64,000 bases of DNA from Kocuria varians (GCF_006539885.1 NZ_BJNW01000001.1:124001-188000), one strand, 5' to 3'. Counted from the first letter of the stretch, positions 9,704 through 19,061 are shown. Translations and numbers: made by a program. Notes: generated by a model from the letters alone, not told the origin.

Positions 9704-10067
9704 GTGCCTCACCTTCCCGGCCCTCGGCCACCACGAACGCCACGGCCATGCCGCCGTCGTGGGAGATCGTCACGTGCCACGTGCTCACGCCCTGGCGCCG
9801 CGCCTGCTCGGCCACGGTGCCGCGCGTGTGCAGGTGCGGCGCGCCGTCGTCGTCGTTCGTGACCCAGCAGTCCTGCCAGATCATCCCCGGCGGCGCCTTC
9901 AGTGCCTTGGCCGCGGCCTCCTTCACCGCGAAGCGCGCGGCGAGCGAGCGCAGCGGCAGCTCCCGTTCGTGGGGCACGAACAGCCGTTCGACCAGCCGCG
10001 GCGCCCTGGCGACCTGCCGCTCGAAACGCACGATGTCCACGATGTCCACGCCTGTGCCCACGATCAT
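9696..10067 (-). CDS. acpS: Holo-[acyl-carrier-protein] synthase
   Basis: 123-residue phosphopantetheinyl transferase that moves 4'-phosphopantetheine from CoA to acyl carrier protein, activating fatty acid synthesis. [16 protein letters not shown] carries the metal-binding Asp8, and [11 protein letters not shown] is the second signature motif. Length is typical. It is the first gene of the acpS-nnr pair, starting about 160 bases past the glmS terminator, and its stop codon lies inside the nnr start region. Confidence 0.95.
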   Translation of the reverse strand: MIVGTGVDIVDIVRFERQVARAPRLVERLFVPHERELPLRSLAARFAVKEAAAKALKAPPGMIWQDCWVTNDDDGAPHLHTRGTVAEQARRQGVSTWHVTISHDGGMAVAFVVAEGREGEAHD

Positions 10068-10228
10068 GCCGCCAGCCTACCGGCGGCCCCGGACGTCCTG
10101 GAGGTCCTCGACCGCCGCCCCGGCCTCCGGTGCGCTCGAACACGTTGCCAGGTCCGTGGTGGCGGGGGAGCAGGAACACCGGGGGCGAGACCCGGCCCGG
10201 CAGGACGGCACGGGACGCAGCGGGAACG

Positions 10229-10275
10229 ACGACGGCGGGTGGCACCTCCCCGCGAGGAGCGCCACCCGCCGTCGT
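10229..10275 (-). terminator. Terminator downstream of glmS
   Basis: A 15-bp perfect stem (10229-10243 with 10261-10275, including GACGGCGGGTGGC) and a 17-base loop lie 17 bases past the glmS stop. On the minus strand it is followed by GTCGTTCCC rather than a U-tract. The rest of 10068-10292 holds no recognisable gene. Confidence 0.8.
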
Positions 10276-10292
10276 GGCAGGATCCGTGCGGT

Positions 10293-12176
10293 CTACTCGA
10301 CCGTGACGGACTTCGCGAGGTTGCGCGGCTGGTCCACGTCGTAGCCCTTGGCCCCGGCCAGCTCCGCCGCGAAGATCTGCAGCGGCACGGTGGCCAGCAG
10401 CGGCTGGAGCAGCGTGGGCGACTCGGGCACGTAGAACACGTGGTTGGCGAACTCGCGCACCGCCTCGTCCCCCTCCTCCGCGATCACGATGGTCTCGGCG
10501 CCGCGGGCGCGGATCTCCTGGATGTTGGAGACCACCTTGGCGTGCAGCGAGTCGCGGCCGCGCGGCGAGGGCACGATCACGATGACCGGCTGGCCCTGGT
10601 CGATCAGCGCGATCGGACCGTGCTTGAGCTCACCGGCGGCGAAGCCCTCGGCGTGGATGTAGGCGATCTCCTTGAGCTTGAGCGCGCCCTCCATGGCCAC
10701 GGGGTAGCCCACGTGACGGCCCAGGAAGAGCACCGAACCGGCGTCCTTCATGCTCGAGGCGAGCTCCTTGACCTGTGGCTCGACCTCGTCCAGCACCCGC
10801 TGGATCTTGCCCGGCATGGCCTCGAGCTCCGCGAGCAGCGAGGCGATCTCGTCCTTGTACTTGTTGCCGCGCAGCTGCGCCAGGTAGAGGCCCAGCAGGT
10901 AGGCGGCGGTGATCTGCGCGAGGAAGGCCTTGGTGGAGGCCACGGCAATCTCCGGGCCGGCGTGCGTGTAGAGCACGGCGTCCGCCTCGCGCGGGATCGT
11001 GGAGCCGTTGGTGTTGCAGATCGCCACGACCTTGGCGCCCTGCTCCTGCGCGTGACGCACCGCCATGAGGGTGTCCATGGTCTCGCCGGACTGGGAGACC
11101 GCAACCACGAGGGTCTTCTCGTTCACGATGGGATCCCGGTAGCGGAACTCGTGCGCGAGCTCCACCTCGGTGGGGATCCGGCACCAGTGCTCAATGGCGT
11201 AGCGCGCCACCTGCCCGGCGTACGCGGCGGTGCCGCAAGCGATCACCACGATCTTGTCGATGGAGCGCAGAACGGACTCGTCGATCTTGATCTCGTCCAG
11301 CGTGAGGCTGCCGTTCTCGTCCAGGCGCCCGAGCAGGGTGTCCCCCACGGCGGAGGGCTGGTCGTGGATCTCCTTCTCCATGAAGGAGGGGTAGCCGTCC
11401 TTCTCGGCGGCGGCGGCATCCCACTCGATCTCGAAGGGCTTGCCCTCCGCCGGGTTGCCGTCGAAGTCGACGATCTCGTAGCCGTCCGCGGTGATGGTCA
11501 CGATCTGGTCCTGGCCCATCTCCACCGCACGCTTGGTGTAGTCGATGAAGCCGGAGACGTCCGAGCCCAGGAAGTTCTCGCCGTCGCCCAGCCCGATCAC
11601 GAGCGGGGAGTTGCGGCGGGAGGCGACCACGCGGTCTCGGACGTCCGCGTGCACGGCGAGCAGCGTGAAAGCACCCTCGAGCCGGCGGGACGTGTCCTGC
11701 ATCGCGACCGTGAGGTCCTTGTGCGCGGGGTCCTGGGCGTTGTACATGCGCGCCAGCAGCACCGCGGCAACCTCGGTGTCCGTCTCGGACACGAACGTCT
11801 CACCCGCGGCGGTCAGCTCGCGCTTGATCTCGCTGAAGTTCTCGATGATGCCGTTGTGGATCATGGCGAGCTTGCCGCCGTCCACCACGTGCGGGTGGGC
11901 GTTGACGTCCGACGGGCCACCGTGGGTGGCCCAGCGGGTGTGCCCGATCCCGATGTTCGACTCGGGCAGCGGATGCTCCTCGAGCTCCTCGAGGAGGTTG
12001 CTGAGCTTGCCCGCCTTCTTGCGGTACTCCACCTCACCGTGCGCGATGACCGCGACACCGGCGGAGTCGTACCCGCGGTACTCCAGGCGGCGCAGCCCCT
12101 CGAGAATCACGTCGAGTGCAGTGTGCTTCCGCCCGTCAGCACGATCCGAGCCCACATATCCCACAATTCCACACAT
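10293..12176 (-). CDS. glmS: Glutamine--fructose-6-phosphate aminotransferase (isomerizing)
   Basis: 627-residue glucosamine-6-phosphate synthase, the first step to UDP-GlcNAc for peptidoglycan. The N-terminal glutaminase domain begins MCGIVGYVG, with Cys2 the nucleophile after Met removal; two SIS sugar-isomerase domains follow, with [12 protein letters not shown] and [12 protein letters not shown]. The C-terminus, [13 protein letters not shown], is the conserved family end, so the gene is complete. There is no ribosome-binding site and a -10 element lies seven bases before the ATG, which suggests a leaderless mRNA. It is divergent from coaA; the partner enzyme GlmM lies at 13919-15268. Confidence 0.97.
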   Translation of the reverse strand: MCGIVGYVGSDRADGRKHTALDVILEGLRRLEYRGYDSAGVAVIAHGEVEYRKKAGKLSNLLEELEEHPLPESNIGIGHTRWATHGGPSDVNAHPHVVDGGKLAMIHNGIIENFSEIKRELTAAGETFVSETDTEVAAVLLARMYNAQDPAHKDLTVAMQDTSRRLEGAFTLLAVHADVRDRVVASRRNSPLVIGLGDGENFLGSDVSGFIDYTKRAVEMGQDQIVTITADGYEIVDFDGNPAEGKPFEIEWDAAAAEKDGYPSFMEKEIHDQPSAVGDTLLGRLDENGSLTLDEIKIDESVLRSIDKIVVIACGTAAYAGQVARYAIEHWCRIPTEVELAHEFRYRDPIVNEKTLVVAVSQSGETMDTLMAVRHAQEQGAKVVAICNTNGSTIPREADAVLYTHAGPEIAVASTKAFLAQITAAYLLGLYLAQLRGNKYKDEIASLLAELEAMPGKIQRVLDEVEPQVKELASSMKDAGSVLFLGRHVGYPVAMEGALKLKEIAYIHAEGFAAGELKHGPIALIDQGQPVIVIVPSPRGRDSLHAKVVSNIQEIRARGAETIVIAEEGDEAVREFANHVFYVPESPTLLQPLLATVPLQIFAAELAGAKGYDVDQPRNLAKSVTVE

Positions 12177-12183
12177 GAAAAGT

Positions 12184-12189
12184 ACTGTA
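12184..12189 (-). promoter_or_regulatory. Candidate -10 element of glmS (leaderless)
   Basis: TACAGT on the minus strand lies 7 bases before the glmS ATG at 12176, with no Shine-Dalgarno between them. No convincing -35 was found. The spacing would put the transcription start at or next to the start codon. Confidence 0.45.
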
Positions 12190-12245
12190 CCGGAAACCGG
12201 CCCCGGGCCCTGCGGTTCACGTCACCGTCCAGAACCTCTCGGGCC

Positions 12246-12251
12246 TACACT
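12246..12251 (+). promoter_or_regulatory. Candidate -10 element of coaA (leaderless)
   Basis: TACACT lies 9 bases before the coaA ATG at 12261 and the intervening bases contain no ribosome-binding site. The -35 region is weak. The arrangement mirrors that of glmS on the other strand. Confidence 0.45.
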
Positions 12252-12260
12252 GGTCCGAGC

Positions 12261-13217
12261 ATGAGCACACAGCCCACCACCCAGCGCGTCTCCCCGTTCG
12301 TGGAGTTGGACCGGCAGACCTGGTCGCGACTCTCCACGGAGATCGACGTCCCCCTCACCGCGCAGGAGATCGAGAACCTGCGTGGGCTGGGCGACCGCCT
12401 GGACGTGGACGAGGTGCGCGAGGTCTACCTCCCCCTCTCCCGGCTGCTCACGCTCTACGACATGTCCTCCACGCAGCTCAACGCCGCGACCAACGCGTTC
12501 CTGGGCGAGCACCACGCGCGCACCCCGTTCGTGATCGGCATCGCGGGGTCCGTGGCCGCCGGCAAGTCCACCACCGCGCGACTGCTGCGGGAGATGCTCG
12601 CCCGCTGGCCCTCCACCCCGAACGTGCAGCTCGTGACCACGGACGGCTTCCTCTACCCGAACGCCGAGCTGCGACGCCGCGGGCTCATGGACCGCAAGGG
12701 GTTCCCGGAGTCCTACGACCGCCGAGCCCTGCTGCGCTTCGTCGCGGAGATCAAATCCGGGGCCCCGGAGGTCCGTGCCCCCAAGTACTCCCACGTCACC
12801 TACGACATCCTCCCGGACGAGGAGGTGGTGGTGACCCGCCCGGACGTGGTGATCGTCGAGGGGCTGAACGTGCTCGCCCCGGCCAAGCTGGAGACCGGCA
12901 GACGCACCACACTGGCCCTGAGCGACTTCTTCGACTTCAGCATCTACGTGGACGCGCGCACCGACGACATCGAGCGCTGGTACGTGGACCGGTTCCGAGC
13001 CCTGCGCTCCTCCGCGTTCGCGGACCCGGAGTCCTACTTCCACCGCTACGCCAACCTCACGGACGAGGAGGCGCGGGGCGTGGCCACGGACATCTGGCAC
13101 CGCATCAACGAGCCCAACCTGGTCCAGAACGTGCTGCCCACCCGTGGCCGGGCCCGCCTGATCCTCTCGAAGGACCACGACCACAAGATCCGCAGGGTGC
13201 TGCTGCGCAAGAACTGA
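12261..13217 (+). CDS. coaA: Type I pantothenate kinase
   Basis: 318-residue kinase that phosphorylates pantothenate, the first committed step of coenzyme A synthesis. The P-loop [12 protein letters not shown] spans about residues 93-104; [13 protein letters not shown] and [10 protein letters not shown] are further family signatures. The upstream frame stays open for several kilobases as a GC-rich artefact; the ATG at 12261 is chosen because the protein aligns from there with CoaA and a -10 element lies just upstream. It and mscL are the only plus-strand genes here. Confidence 0.95.
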   Translation: MSTQPTTQRVSPFVELDRQTWSRLSTEIDVPLTAQEIENLRGLGDRLDVDEVREVYLPLSRLLTLYDMSSTQLNAATNAFLGEHHARTPFVIGIAGSVAAGKSTTARLLREMLARWPSTPNVQLVTTDGFLYPNAELRRRGLMDRKGFPESYDRRALLRFVAEIKSGAPEVRAPKYSHVTYDILPDEEVVVTRPDVVIVEGLNVLAPAKLETGRRTTLALSDFFDFSIYVDARTDDIERWYVDRFRALRSSAFADPESYFHRYANLTDEEARGVATDIWHRINEPNLVQNVLPTRGRARLILSKDHDHKIRRVLLRKN

Positions 13218-13334
13218 ACCGTCCACTCCCGGTCGACCGGAGTGCCCGCAGGTAGGGGCTGCGGTATATGACGTCCACGATATTTCGTCCCGCCAACTTC
13301 ATTGTCCATGCAGTTGCTCAGTACTGTGAACGCC

Positions 13335-13790
13335 ATGATCAAAGGTTTCAAAGAATTCATCATGAAGGGCAACGTGATGGATCTCGCGGTTGCCGTCATC
13401 ATCGGCGCCGCTTTCGCGAAGATCGTCAACGCTCTCGTGGAGAGCGTGCTCATGCCGGCGATCTCCGCGATCGTGGGCTCGCCCAACTTCGACAACTTTG
13501 CCGTGCTCACCCTGCGCGGCAACGACCTCAAGTTCGGGGTCCTGCTGACCGCGATCGTCAACTTCCTGCTCATCGCCGCGGCCGTGTACTTCTGCCTGGT
13601 GATGCCCATGAACAAGATGATCGAGCGCCGCAACCGCCGCCTCGGCATCCAGCCCGCGGAGGAGGAGGCGGACCCCAACACCGTCCTGCTCACCGAGATC
13701 CGCGACGCGCTGACCGCAGGCCGCATCGGCACGGCCGCCACGGGCGCCGAGACCGGTCGCCACGAGGCTCCCGGGAACACCGCGCTCTGA
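13335..13790 (+). CDS. mscL: Large-conductance mechanosensitive channel
   Basis: Membrane channel that opens under high tension to release solutes during hypo-osmotic shock. The 151-residue protein has the MscL start MIKGFKEFIMKGNVMDLAVAV, a first membrane helix (about 15-45), a periplasmic loop, a second helix (about 66-90) and a charged cytoplasmic tail that is slightly long. The ATG at 13335 is preferred because the family starts there; TTG 13302 and ATG 13308 are in frame. TACTGT at 13322-13327 could be a -10 for a leaderless transcript. Functionally it fits with the nearby trehalose genes (osmotic stress), though that link is only inferred. Confidence 0.93.
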   Translation: MIKGFKEFIMKGNVMDLAVAVIIGAAFAKIVNALVESVLMPAISAIVGSPNFDNFAVLTLRGNDLKFGVLLTAIVNFLLIAAAVYFCLVMPMNKMIERRNRRLGIQPAEEEADPNTVLLTEIRDALTAGRIGTAATGAETGRHEAPGNTAL

Positions 13791-13811
13791 CCCAGACCAC
13801 CCGTCCGCACG

Positions 13812-13850
13812 ACCAGGGCCCCGCATCCGTGACGGATGCGGGGCCCTGGT
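13812..13850. terminator. Bidirectional terminator between mscL and glmM
   Basis: A perfect 19-bp inverted repeat around base 13831 (left arm ACCAGGGCCCCGCATCCGT) lies 21 bases after the mscL stop and 68 bases after the convergent glmM stop. The plus-strand side is followed by CATTTCG. It can serve both genes. Confidence 0.85.
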
Positions 13851-13918
13851 CATTTCGTGTGGAGGTCCTTGCCGACTGACCCGGCACCTCGCGCTGCGGG
13901 CTCCCAGCCCACCGCCCG

Positions 13919-15268
13919 TCAGAGACTCAGGTGCTCCTCGACGACGGCGACGAGCGCCTCGGCCTCTCGCTGGGCGTCCTCGGCGGTGGCCGCCTCGACC
14001 ATCACGCGCACCACGGGCTCCGTGCCGGAGGGGCGCAGCAGCACGCGGCCCTCCTCCCCCAGACGACGCTCGGTCTCGGCCACGGCGGCGAGCACGGCGC
14101 TGTCCGTCTTCGCGGCGGCCTTGTCCACGTTCTTGACGTTGATCATCACCTGCGGCATGCGGGTCATCACCGTGGCCAGCTCCTGCAGGGGCATTCCGGT
14201 CTGGGCCACGCGCGAGGCGAGCATCATGCCCGTGAGCAACCCGTCGCCGGTGGTGGCGTAGTCCGCCATGATCACGTGCCCGGACTGCTCGCCACCCAGG
14301 TTGTACCCGTTGGCGACCATCGACTCCAGCACGTAGCGGTCCCCCACCGAGGCGCGCACCAGGTTGATCCCGGCCCGGTCCAGCGCCAGCTGCAGCCCCA
14401 GGTTGCTCATGACGGTGGCCACGAGCGTGCCCTGCTCGAGCCGCCCCGCCTCCTTCATGGCCATCGCCAGGATGCACATGATCTGGTCGCCGTCCACCTC
14501 GGTGCCGGTGTGGTCGACCGCGAGGCAGCGGTCGGCGTCGCCGTCGTGCGCGATGCCCAGGTCCGCACCGATCTCACGGACCGTGCGCTTGAGGGGCTCC
14601 AGGTGCGTGGAGCCCACGCCGTCGTTGATGTTCAGTCCGTCGGGCTCCGCACCGATCACGTGCACGGAGGCGCCGGCGTCCCGGAACGCGTCCGGGGAGA
14701 CGCCCGAGGCCGCACCGTTGGCGCAGTCGAGCACGATGGACAGCCCGTCCAGGCGGCGCGGGATCGCCCCCACCAGGTGCAGGATGTAGCGGTCCTCGGC
14801 GTCCGAGAGGCGGTGCACCCGCCCCACTTCCGCACCCGTGGGCCGCTCGAACTCCTTGGCCTCGTAGACCTGCTGGATCGCGTCCTCCACGGCGTCCGGG
14901 AGCTTCTTGCCGCCGTGGGCCAGGAACTTGATCCCGTTGTCCGGGGCGGGGTTGTGCGACGCGGAGATCATCACGCCGAAGTCGGCGTCGATGTCGCCCA
15001 CGAGGTACGCCGCCGCGGGGGTGGGAAGCACACCGGCGTCGTACACGTCCACGCCCGAGCTCGCGAGACCCGCGGTCACCGCAGCACCCAGGAACTCGCC
15101 GCTCGCGCGGCCGTCCCTGGCCACCACCGCCGTGGGGCGCCGCCCCTCGGCCGCGTGGCGGTGTCCCAGGACGATCGCCGCGGCCTGCGACAACTCCATG
15201 GCAAGGTCAGCTGTGAGGAGGCCGTTCGCGAGACCGCGCACGCCGTCCGTTCCGAAGATTCTAGACAT
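13919..15268 (-). CDS. glmM: Phosphoglucosamine mutase
   Basis: 449-residue enzyme that interconverts glucosamine-6-phosphate and glucosamine-1-phosphate, the step after GlmS in UDP-GlcNAc synthesis. It begins [15 protein letters not shown]; the phosphorylated serine is Ser104 in [12 protein letters not shown]; the metal loop is HDGDADR and the phosphate-binding site [13 protein letters not shown]. The length is standard. Upstream bases contain both a possible -10 (TAGGAT, 8 bases before the ATG) and a weak AGGA, so initiation could be leaderless or led. It lies 48 bases downstream of ppk2 on the same strand. Confidence 0.97.
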   Translation of the reverse strand: MSRIFGTDGVRGLANGLLTADLAMELSQAAAIVLGHRHAAEGRRPTAVVARDGRASGEFLGAAVTAGLASSGVDVYDAGVLPTPAAAYLVGDIDADFGVMISASHNPAPDNGIKFLAHGGKKLPDAVEDAIQQVYEAKEFERPTGAEVGRVHRLSDAEDRYILHLVGAIPRRLDGLSIVLDCANGAASGVSPDAFRDAGASVHVIGAEPDGLNINDGVGSTHLEPLKRTVREIGADLGIAHDGDADRCLAVDHTGTEVDGDQIMCILAMAMKEAGRLEQGTLVATVMSNLGLQLALDRAGINLVRASVGDRYVLESMVANGYNLGGEQSGHVIMADYATTGDGLLTGMMLASRVAQTGMPLQELATVMTRMPQVMINVKNVDKAAAKTDSAVLAAVAETERRLGEEGRVLLRPSGTEPVVRVMVEAATAEDAQREAEALVAVVEEHLSL

Positions 15269-15316
15269 CGCAGATCATCCTACGACCATTCTGGGGACAA
15301 ACCCGACCCATGCCGA

Positions 15317-16354
15317 TCAGTCCTTCCCGGGGCGGACCACCGGGAAGCCGTCGGGATTGGTGCCGTTGTCCTCCGCGAGGTCCGCGGCCCCGCCCACGAT
15401 CTTGGTGTCCACGTCCCCCACCAGGGAGCGGTCCTTGTTGGGGTAGTCGAACTGGGCGAGCACGTAGCGCATGGCCTCCAGACGGGCCCGCTTCTTGTCG
15501 TTGGACTTGATCACGGTCCAGGGTGCGTCCCCGGTGTCCGTGTAGAAGAACATGGCCTCCTTGGCCTCCGTGTAGTCGTCCCACTTGTCCAGGGACGCCA
15601 CGTCCGTGGGGGACAGCTTCCACTGCCGCACGGGGTCGGTGCGCCGGGATTGGAAGCGCGCCAGCTGCTCGGCCCGCGTCACGGAGAACCAGAACTTGAT
15701 GAGGTGCGTGTCGGAGTTCACCAGCATCCGCTCGAACTCCGGGGCCTGGCGCATGAACTCGTAGTACTGCTGGGAGGTGCAGTAGCCCATCACGCGCTCC
15801 ACACCGGCCCGGTTGTACCAGGAGCGGTCCATGAGCACGATCTCCCCGCCGGAGGGCAGGTGCTTCACGTAGCGCTGGAAGTACCACTGCGTCTGCTCGA
15901 TGTCCGTGGGCTTCTCCAGTGCCACGACCCGCGCGCCACGGGGGTTCAGGTGCTCGGTGAAGCGCTTGATCGCCCCACCCTTGCCTGCGGCGTCACGGCC
16001 CTCGAAGATGATGAGCAGCTTCTGGCCCGTCTCCTTGATCCACAGCTGCAGCTTCAGCAGCTCGATCTGCAGGGCCCGCTTGGTGCGCTCGTACTCCTTG
16101 CGGGAGAGCTTCTCATCGTACGGGTAGCCGATCTTCCACGCCTGCGAGCTCTCGATGCCCCGGTCCTCGTGCAGCTTCTTGCCCAGCTCCGCGATCTCGT
16201 CCAGCTCCGCCGCGTAGTCCTCGACCACGGCCACGCGGTGCTGCTCCTTCTTGAGGGCGTCGTCCACCGCAGTGCGCTGATGAGGTCCGGGGGTTGCGTC
16301 CTTCGCCTTCCCGGCGGGTGCGGTGGTGTGCTTCTGGTCCGGTTGCTTGCTCAT
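15317..16354 (-). CDS. ppk2: Polyphosphate kinase 2
   Basis: 345-residue PPK2-family kinase that uses polyphosphate to phosphorylate nucleotides (or the reverse). Walker A is FEGRDAAGKGGAIKRF and the Walker B/lid part is VLMDRSWYNRAGVERVMGYC. A charged N-terminal extension of about 60 residues precedes the catalytic core, as in class I PPK2. Whether it prefers ADP, GDP or AMP cannot be decided from sequence. The ATG at 16354 has a GAGAGG ribosome-binding site and a good promoter 50 bases upstream, so it is transcribed independently of rpsI. Confidence 0.94.
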   Translation of the reverse strand: MSKQPDQKHTTAPAGKAKDATPGPHQRTAVDDALKKEQHRVAVVEDYAAELDEIAELGKKLHEDRGIESSQAWKIGYPYDEKLSRKEYERTKRALQIELLKLQLWIKETGQKLLIIFEGRDAAGKGGAIKRFTEHLNPRGARVVALEKPTDIEQTQWYFQRYVKHLPSGGEIVLMDRSWYNRAGVERVMGYCTSQQYYEFMRQAPEFERMLVNSDTHLIKFWFSVTRAEQLARFQSRRTDPVRQWKLSPTDVASLDKWDDYTEAKEAMFFYTDTGDAPWTVIKSNDKKRARLEAMRYVLAQFDYPNKDRSLVGDVDTKIVGGAADLAEDNGTNPDGFPVVRPGKD

Positions 16355-16404
16355 GCGGGCCCTCTCGTGACGGTGCGGCGGGAGCGACGGTGCCCCCGGG
16401 CACG

Positions 16405-16433
16405 ATTTTACGCCCGCGTCACCCCACTGTTAC
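16405..16433 (-). promoter_or_regulatory. ppk2 promoter
   Basis: On the minus strand GTAACA (16428-16433), a 17-base spacer and TAAAAT (16405-16410) match a sigma-70-type promoter at 4/6 and 5/6 positions. The start point would be near 16398, giving a leader of about 45 bases to ppk2. Confidence 0.7.
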
Positions 16434-16511
16434 CCGTGCCACACCGACACGACGCCGAACGGCCAGGTTTCGACAGCGCCGCGCCGTGGGGCGTCGTCGG
16501 CCGCCGGGTTG

Positions 16512-16617
16512 CCAAGCGCAAAACGACGCAGGGCCCCGGCCCTCGGCCGAAGCCGGGGAACGGGACCCAGTAGAACCAACTCCGGCCGAAACCCGAGCGG
16601 CGTCGTTCAGCGCGAGG
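16512..16617. repeat. 106-bp palindromic element, copy 1 (degenerate)
   Basis: First of two tandem copies. It begins CCAAGCGCAAAACGACGC and its first 79 bases differ from copy 2 at one position, but its right arm (about 30 bases) has roughly 8 differences and pairs poorly with the left arm. A 4-base spacer separates it from copy 2. Neither copy looks protein-coding. Confidence 0.9.
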
Positions 16618-16621
16618 GGAG

Positions 16622-16727
16622 CCAAGCGCAAAACGACGCAGGGCCCCGGCCCTCGGCCGAAGCCGGGGAACGGGACCCTGTAGAACCAACTCCGGCCGAG
16701 GGCCGGGTGGCGTCGTTTAGCGCTTGG
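16622..16727. repeat. 106-bp palindromic element, copy 2 (rpsI terminator region)
   Basis: The ends CCAAGCGCAAAACGACGC (left) and GCGTCGTTTAGCGCTTGG (right) are inverted repeats with one mismatch, and inside them CCGGCCCTCGGCCG pairs with CGGCCGAGGGCCGG. The whole unit can fold into one long imperfect hairpin. The right end includes the last codons and stop of rpsI, so the element probably terminates rplM-rpsI transcription. Confidence 0.85.
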
Positions 16728-17220
16728 AGTACTGCGGCGCCTTGCGGGCCTTCTTGAGGCCTGCCTTCTTGCGCTCGATGACGCGGGCGTCACGGGTGAG
16801 GAACCCGGCCTTCTTCAGCGCCGGGCGGTTGTGCTCGGCGTCGATCTCGTTGAGGGCACGGGCCACACCCAGGCGCAGCGCGCCGGCCTGGCCGGAGGGG
16901 CCGCCGCCGCTGATGCGGGCGATGACGTCGTACGCACCCTGGAGCTCGAGCAGCGTGAAGGGGTCGTTGACCTCCTGCTGGTGCAGCTTGTTGGGGAAGT
17001 ACTCCTCCAGGCTGCGGCCGTTGACGGTCCACTTGCCGGAGCCGGGGACGAGGCGCACGCGGGCGATGGCCTGCTTGCGGCGGCCCACGGCCTGGCCGGG
17101 GACGGTCAGCGCGGGACGCTCGGACAGGACGGCGCCGCCGGTCGCGGATTCGGTGGACTCGGAGGTGTAGCTGGTGAGCTCCACGTCCTCGTTGATCTGC
17201 TCTTCAGTGTTCTGAGCCAC
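16717..17220 (-). CDS. rpsI: 30S ribosomal protein S9
   Basis: 167-residue S9. The conserved core ([15 protein letters not shown] through the C-terminal KAPQYSKR, whose basic end reaches the P-site tRNA) is preceded by an acidic N-terminal extension of about 45 residues rich in Glu, Ser and Thr. The start is the GTG at 17220, with AAGGAGA upstream; the longer open frame above it crosses the rplM gap. It follows rplM by 31 bases, the usual rplM-rpsI operon. Its stop codon lies inside a palindromic repeat. Confidence 0.96.
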   Translation of the reverse strand: MAQNTEEQINEDVELTSYTSESTESATGGAVLSERPALTVPGQAVGRRKQAIARVRLVPGSGKWTVNGRSLEEYFPNKLHQQEVNDPFTLLELQGAYDVIARISGGGPSGQAGALRLGVARALNEIDAEHNRPALKKAGFLTRDARVIERKKAGLKKARKAPQYSKR

Positions 17221-17251
17221 GATTCTCCTTATGTGTTTTCGTTGGCCCGAA

Positions 17252-17695
17252 TTACTGGGCGACCTGCGTGAATTCGTAGGGCTTGGGCTGCTGGGCCTGG
17301 TGCGGGTGCTCGGCACCGGCGTAGACCTTCAGCTTGGAGAGCTGCTGGGCCGCCAGCTTGTTCTTGGGAAGCATGCCCTTGACGGCCTTCTCCACGGCGC
17401 GCGTGGGGTTCTTCGCGAGCAGCTCGGCGTAGCTGGTGGACTTGAGTCCGCCCGGGTAGCCGGAGTGCCGGTAGGCGCGCTTCTTCTGGAGCTTGGCGCC
17501 GGTCAGGGCCACCTTCTCCGCGTTGATGATGATGACGAAATCGCCGGTGTCCACGTGGGGAGCGAAGGTCGGCTTGTGCTTCCCGCGCAGCAGCGTTGCG
17601 GTCTGGCTGGCAAGACGACCCAGGACGACGTCGGTGGCGTCGATGACGTGCCACTGACGCTGGACGTCACCGGGCTTCGGAGTGTACGTACGCAC
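17252..17695 (-). CDS. rplM: 50S ribosomal protein L13
   Basis: 147-residue L13, a core large-subunit assembly protein. It begins [20 protein letters not shown] and includes VLGRLAS and the [17 protein letters not shown] end motif. The GTG at 17695 gives the standard actinobacterial length; the frame extends upstream without resembling L13. First gene of rplM-rpsI; a candidate promoter lies about 200 bases upstream. Confidence 0.96.
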   Translation of the reverse strand: MRTYTPKPGDVQRQWHVIDATDVVLGRLASQTATLLRGKHKPTFAPHVDTGDFVIIINAEKVALTGAKLQKKRAYRHSGYPGGLKSTSYAELLAKNPTRAVEKAVKGMLPKNKLAAQQLSKLKVYAGAEHPHQAQQPKPYEFTQVAQ

Positions 17696-17999
17696 GTTGA
17701 TCTGCCTTCGTTTGTCTGCTGAAGACACGAATACTCGTGTCGATCGGTTCCGTTGTGCTTCGGGGCCCGGGTGAGATCCGGGCGGCATCCGTGCGTCCAC
17801 AACCCGGTGCACCGCACGGCCCTGCGCTCTGCAACATGAGCGACCGTTACGGGTACACGTGAACCGGGGCAGAACACGCACAACAGCATTCCATGTTACC
17901 GGATCACCGCCGGGGTCGCCACTCACCACTCACCGCCGCGGGCGCGGGACAGCCAGACGACGGGACGGAGCCAGGGGCCACGGGCCAGGAGCCAGGGTG
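17696..17999 (-). other. Intergenic leader between truA and rplM
   Basis: 304 bases with no gene. It contains a candidate rplM promoter (17893-17921), which would give a leader of about 190 bases. Next to the truA stop are short GCCAGG-type direct repeats but no clear hairpin. No known ribosomal leader motif was recognised. Confidence 0.5.
17893..17921 (-). promoter_or_regulatory. Candidate rplM-rpsI promoter
   Basis: On the minus strand TGGCGA (17916-17921), a 17-base spacer and TAACAT (17893-17898). The -10 is good and the -35 only 3/6, so this is a moderate candidate. Confidence 0.45.
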
Positions 18000-19061
18000 C
18001 TAGGACGTCGCCCGCTTCGCCCTCGTGAGCTCCGCCCGTCCCAGCAGCCCCTCGGGCCCCGGGTAGTGCACCACTTCCAGGACGAGACCGTGGGCCGGGG
18101 CCATGAGCACGCTCGCGTCGCGTTCCCTGGCCAGCAGCCGTTCGTGCGGCCAGTCCGACGGGCGGCGCCCCTCCCCCACCCGCACGGCCGCCCCCACCAC
18201 GGAGCGGACCATGTGGTGGCAGAAGGCGTCCGCGGTCAGCGCCACGGTGATCGTCCCCCGCTCGTCGCGCCGCACGGAGGCCGCCTGCAGCTCGCGAACC
18301 GTGGTGGCACCTTCTCGCGGCTTGCAGAAGCTCAGGAAGTCGTGGAGTCCGAGCAGCCCGCGCACCGCCTCGTCCATCGCGGCCACGTCCACCTCGCGGT
18401 CGAGCCACCACGACTGGCCGCGGGTCAGGGGGTCGTGCCCGGCCACGGCATCGGAGATCCGGTACGAGTAGCCGCGGGACAGCGCCGAGAAGCGCGCGTC
18501 GAAGCCCGGAGCCGCCACGGCGACGTCGTGCACCACCACCGCACCGGTCGCCGGCTCCCAGCCCCGGTCCGCGCGGTCCTTGCCGAGCACGCGGTTCAGG
18601 GCCCCGTTGAGCTTCCGTGCGGCGGCACGGGAAACCTCCTCCGTCCCGCCAGCGCAGGTCTCGCGCTCCCGCGCTACACCGGTGAGGGGCTCATCCTCCC
18701 CCGCTCCTCCGGGGCGCGACGCCTCTTCGTCTACGGCGGCAGCACGGGACGTCCTCTCACTCCTACCAGCGCTGCGCTGCGGACCTTGCCCCGCGCCACC
18801 GGGCACCGGGCGGCGTCGTCCCTCGGCAACCCGCCGCCACGCCTGCTCGGGGACGTCCACGTGCACCGTCTGGTGCCGCGCGTGGACACCGGTGTCCGTG
18901 CGACCGGCCACCACCGTGGTGTACGGCATCCGGAAGACCAGTGCGAGGGCGTCCTCCACCGCGGCCTGCACGCTCGGCAGCCCCGGCTGGCGGGCCCACC
19001 CGCGGAACGGAGCGCCGTCGTAGCCCAGTCCCATCCGCAGCCGCACCGTCTCACCGTCCAT
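18000..19061 (-). CDS. truA: tRNA pseudouridine(38-40) synthase TruA
   Basis: Makes pseudouridine at positions 38-40 of the tRNA anticodon arm. The 353-residue protein has the catalytic Asp56 in GRTDTGVHARH, SRGYSYRISD, and CHHMVRSVVG near the C-terminus. A hydrophilic Arg/Gly/Glu-rich insert (about residues 80-145) separates the first motif from the rest; family members are usually about 270 residues. The ATG at 19061 is preferred because GGAAGGA lies 8 bases upstream and the rplQ terminator lies above it; ATG 19082 and GTG 19148 are alternatives. Confidence 0.92.
   Translation of the reverse strand: MDGETVRLRMGLGYDGAPFRGWARQPGLPSVQAAVEDALALVFRMPYTTVVAGRTDTGVHARHQTVHVDVPEQAWRRVAEGRRRPVPGGAGQGPQRSAGRSERTSRAAAVDEEASRPGGAGEDEPLTGVARERETCAGGTEEVSRAAARKLNGALNRVLGKDRADRGWEPATGAVVVHDVAVAAPGFDARFSALSRGYSYRISDAVAGHDPLTRGQSWWLDREVDVAAMDEAVRGLLGLHDFLSFCKPREGATTVRELQAASVRRDERGTITVALTADAFCHHMVRSVVGAAVRVGEGRRPSDWPHERLLARERDASVLMAPAHGLVLEVVHYPGPEGLLGRAELTRAKRATS

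Noticed and set aside
10068-10292. A small gene between acpS and glmS (a 62-codon frame at 10077-10265)
   Set aside because: It spans the glmS terminator hairpin, has no ribosome-binding site and resembles nothing.
9441-12260. A plus-strand open frame that continues from within nnr through to coaA, suggesting a 1258-residue protein
   Set aside because: Only the last 318 residues match a known family. The upstream part is antisense to acpS and glmS, and a -10 element lies directly before the coaA ATG.
16512-16727. The palindromic pair as an insertion-sequence remnant with a transposase
   Set aside because: The units are too short and contain no transposase-like frame; at most they could be a non-autonomous element.
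16294-16793. Short repeated peptides (KRKTTQGPGPRPKPGNG type) in several frames around the palindromic element
   Set aside because: They arise because the DNA repeat is open in several frames. No ribosome-binding site or conservation supports them, and copies on both strands compete.
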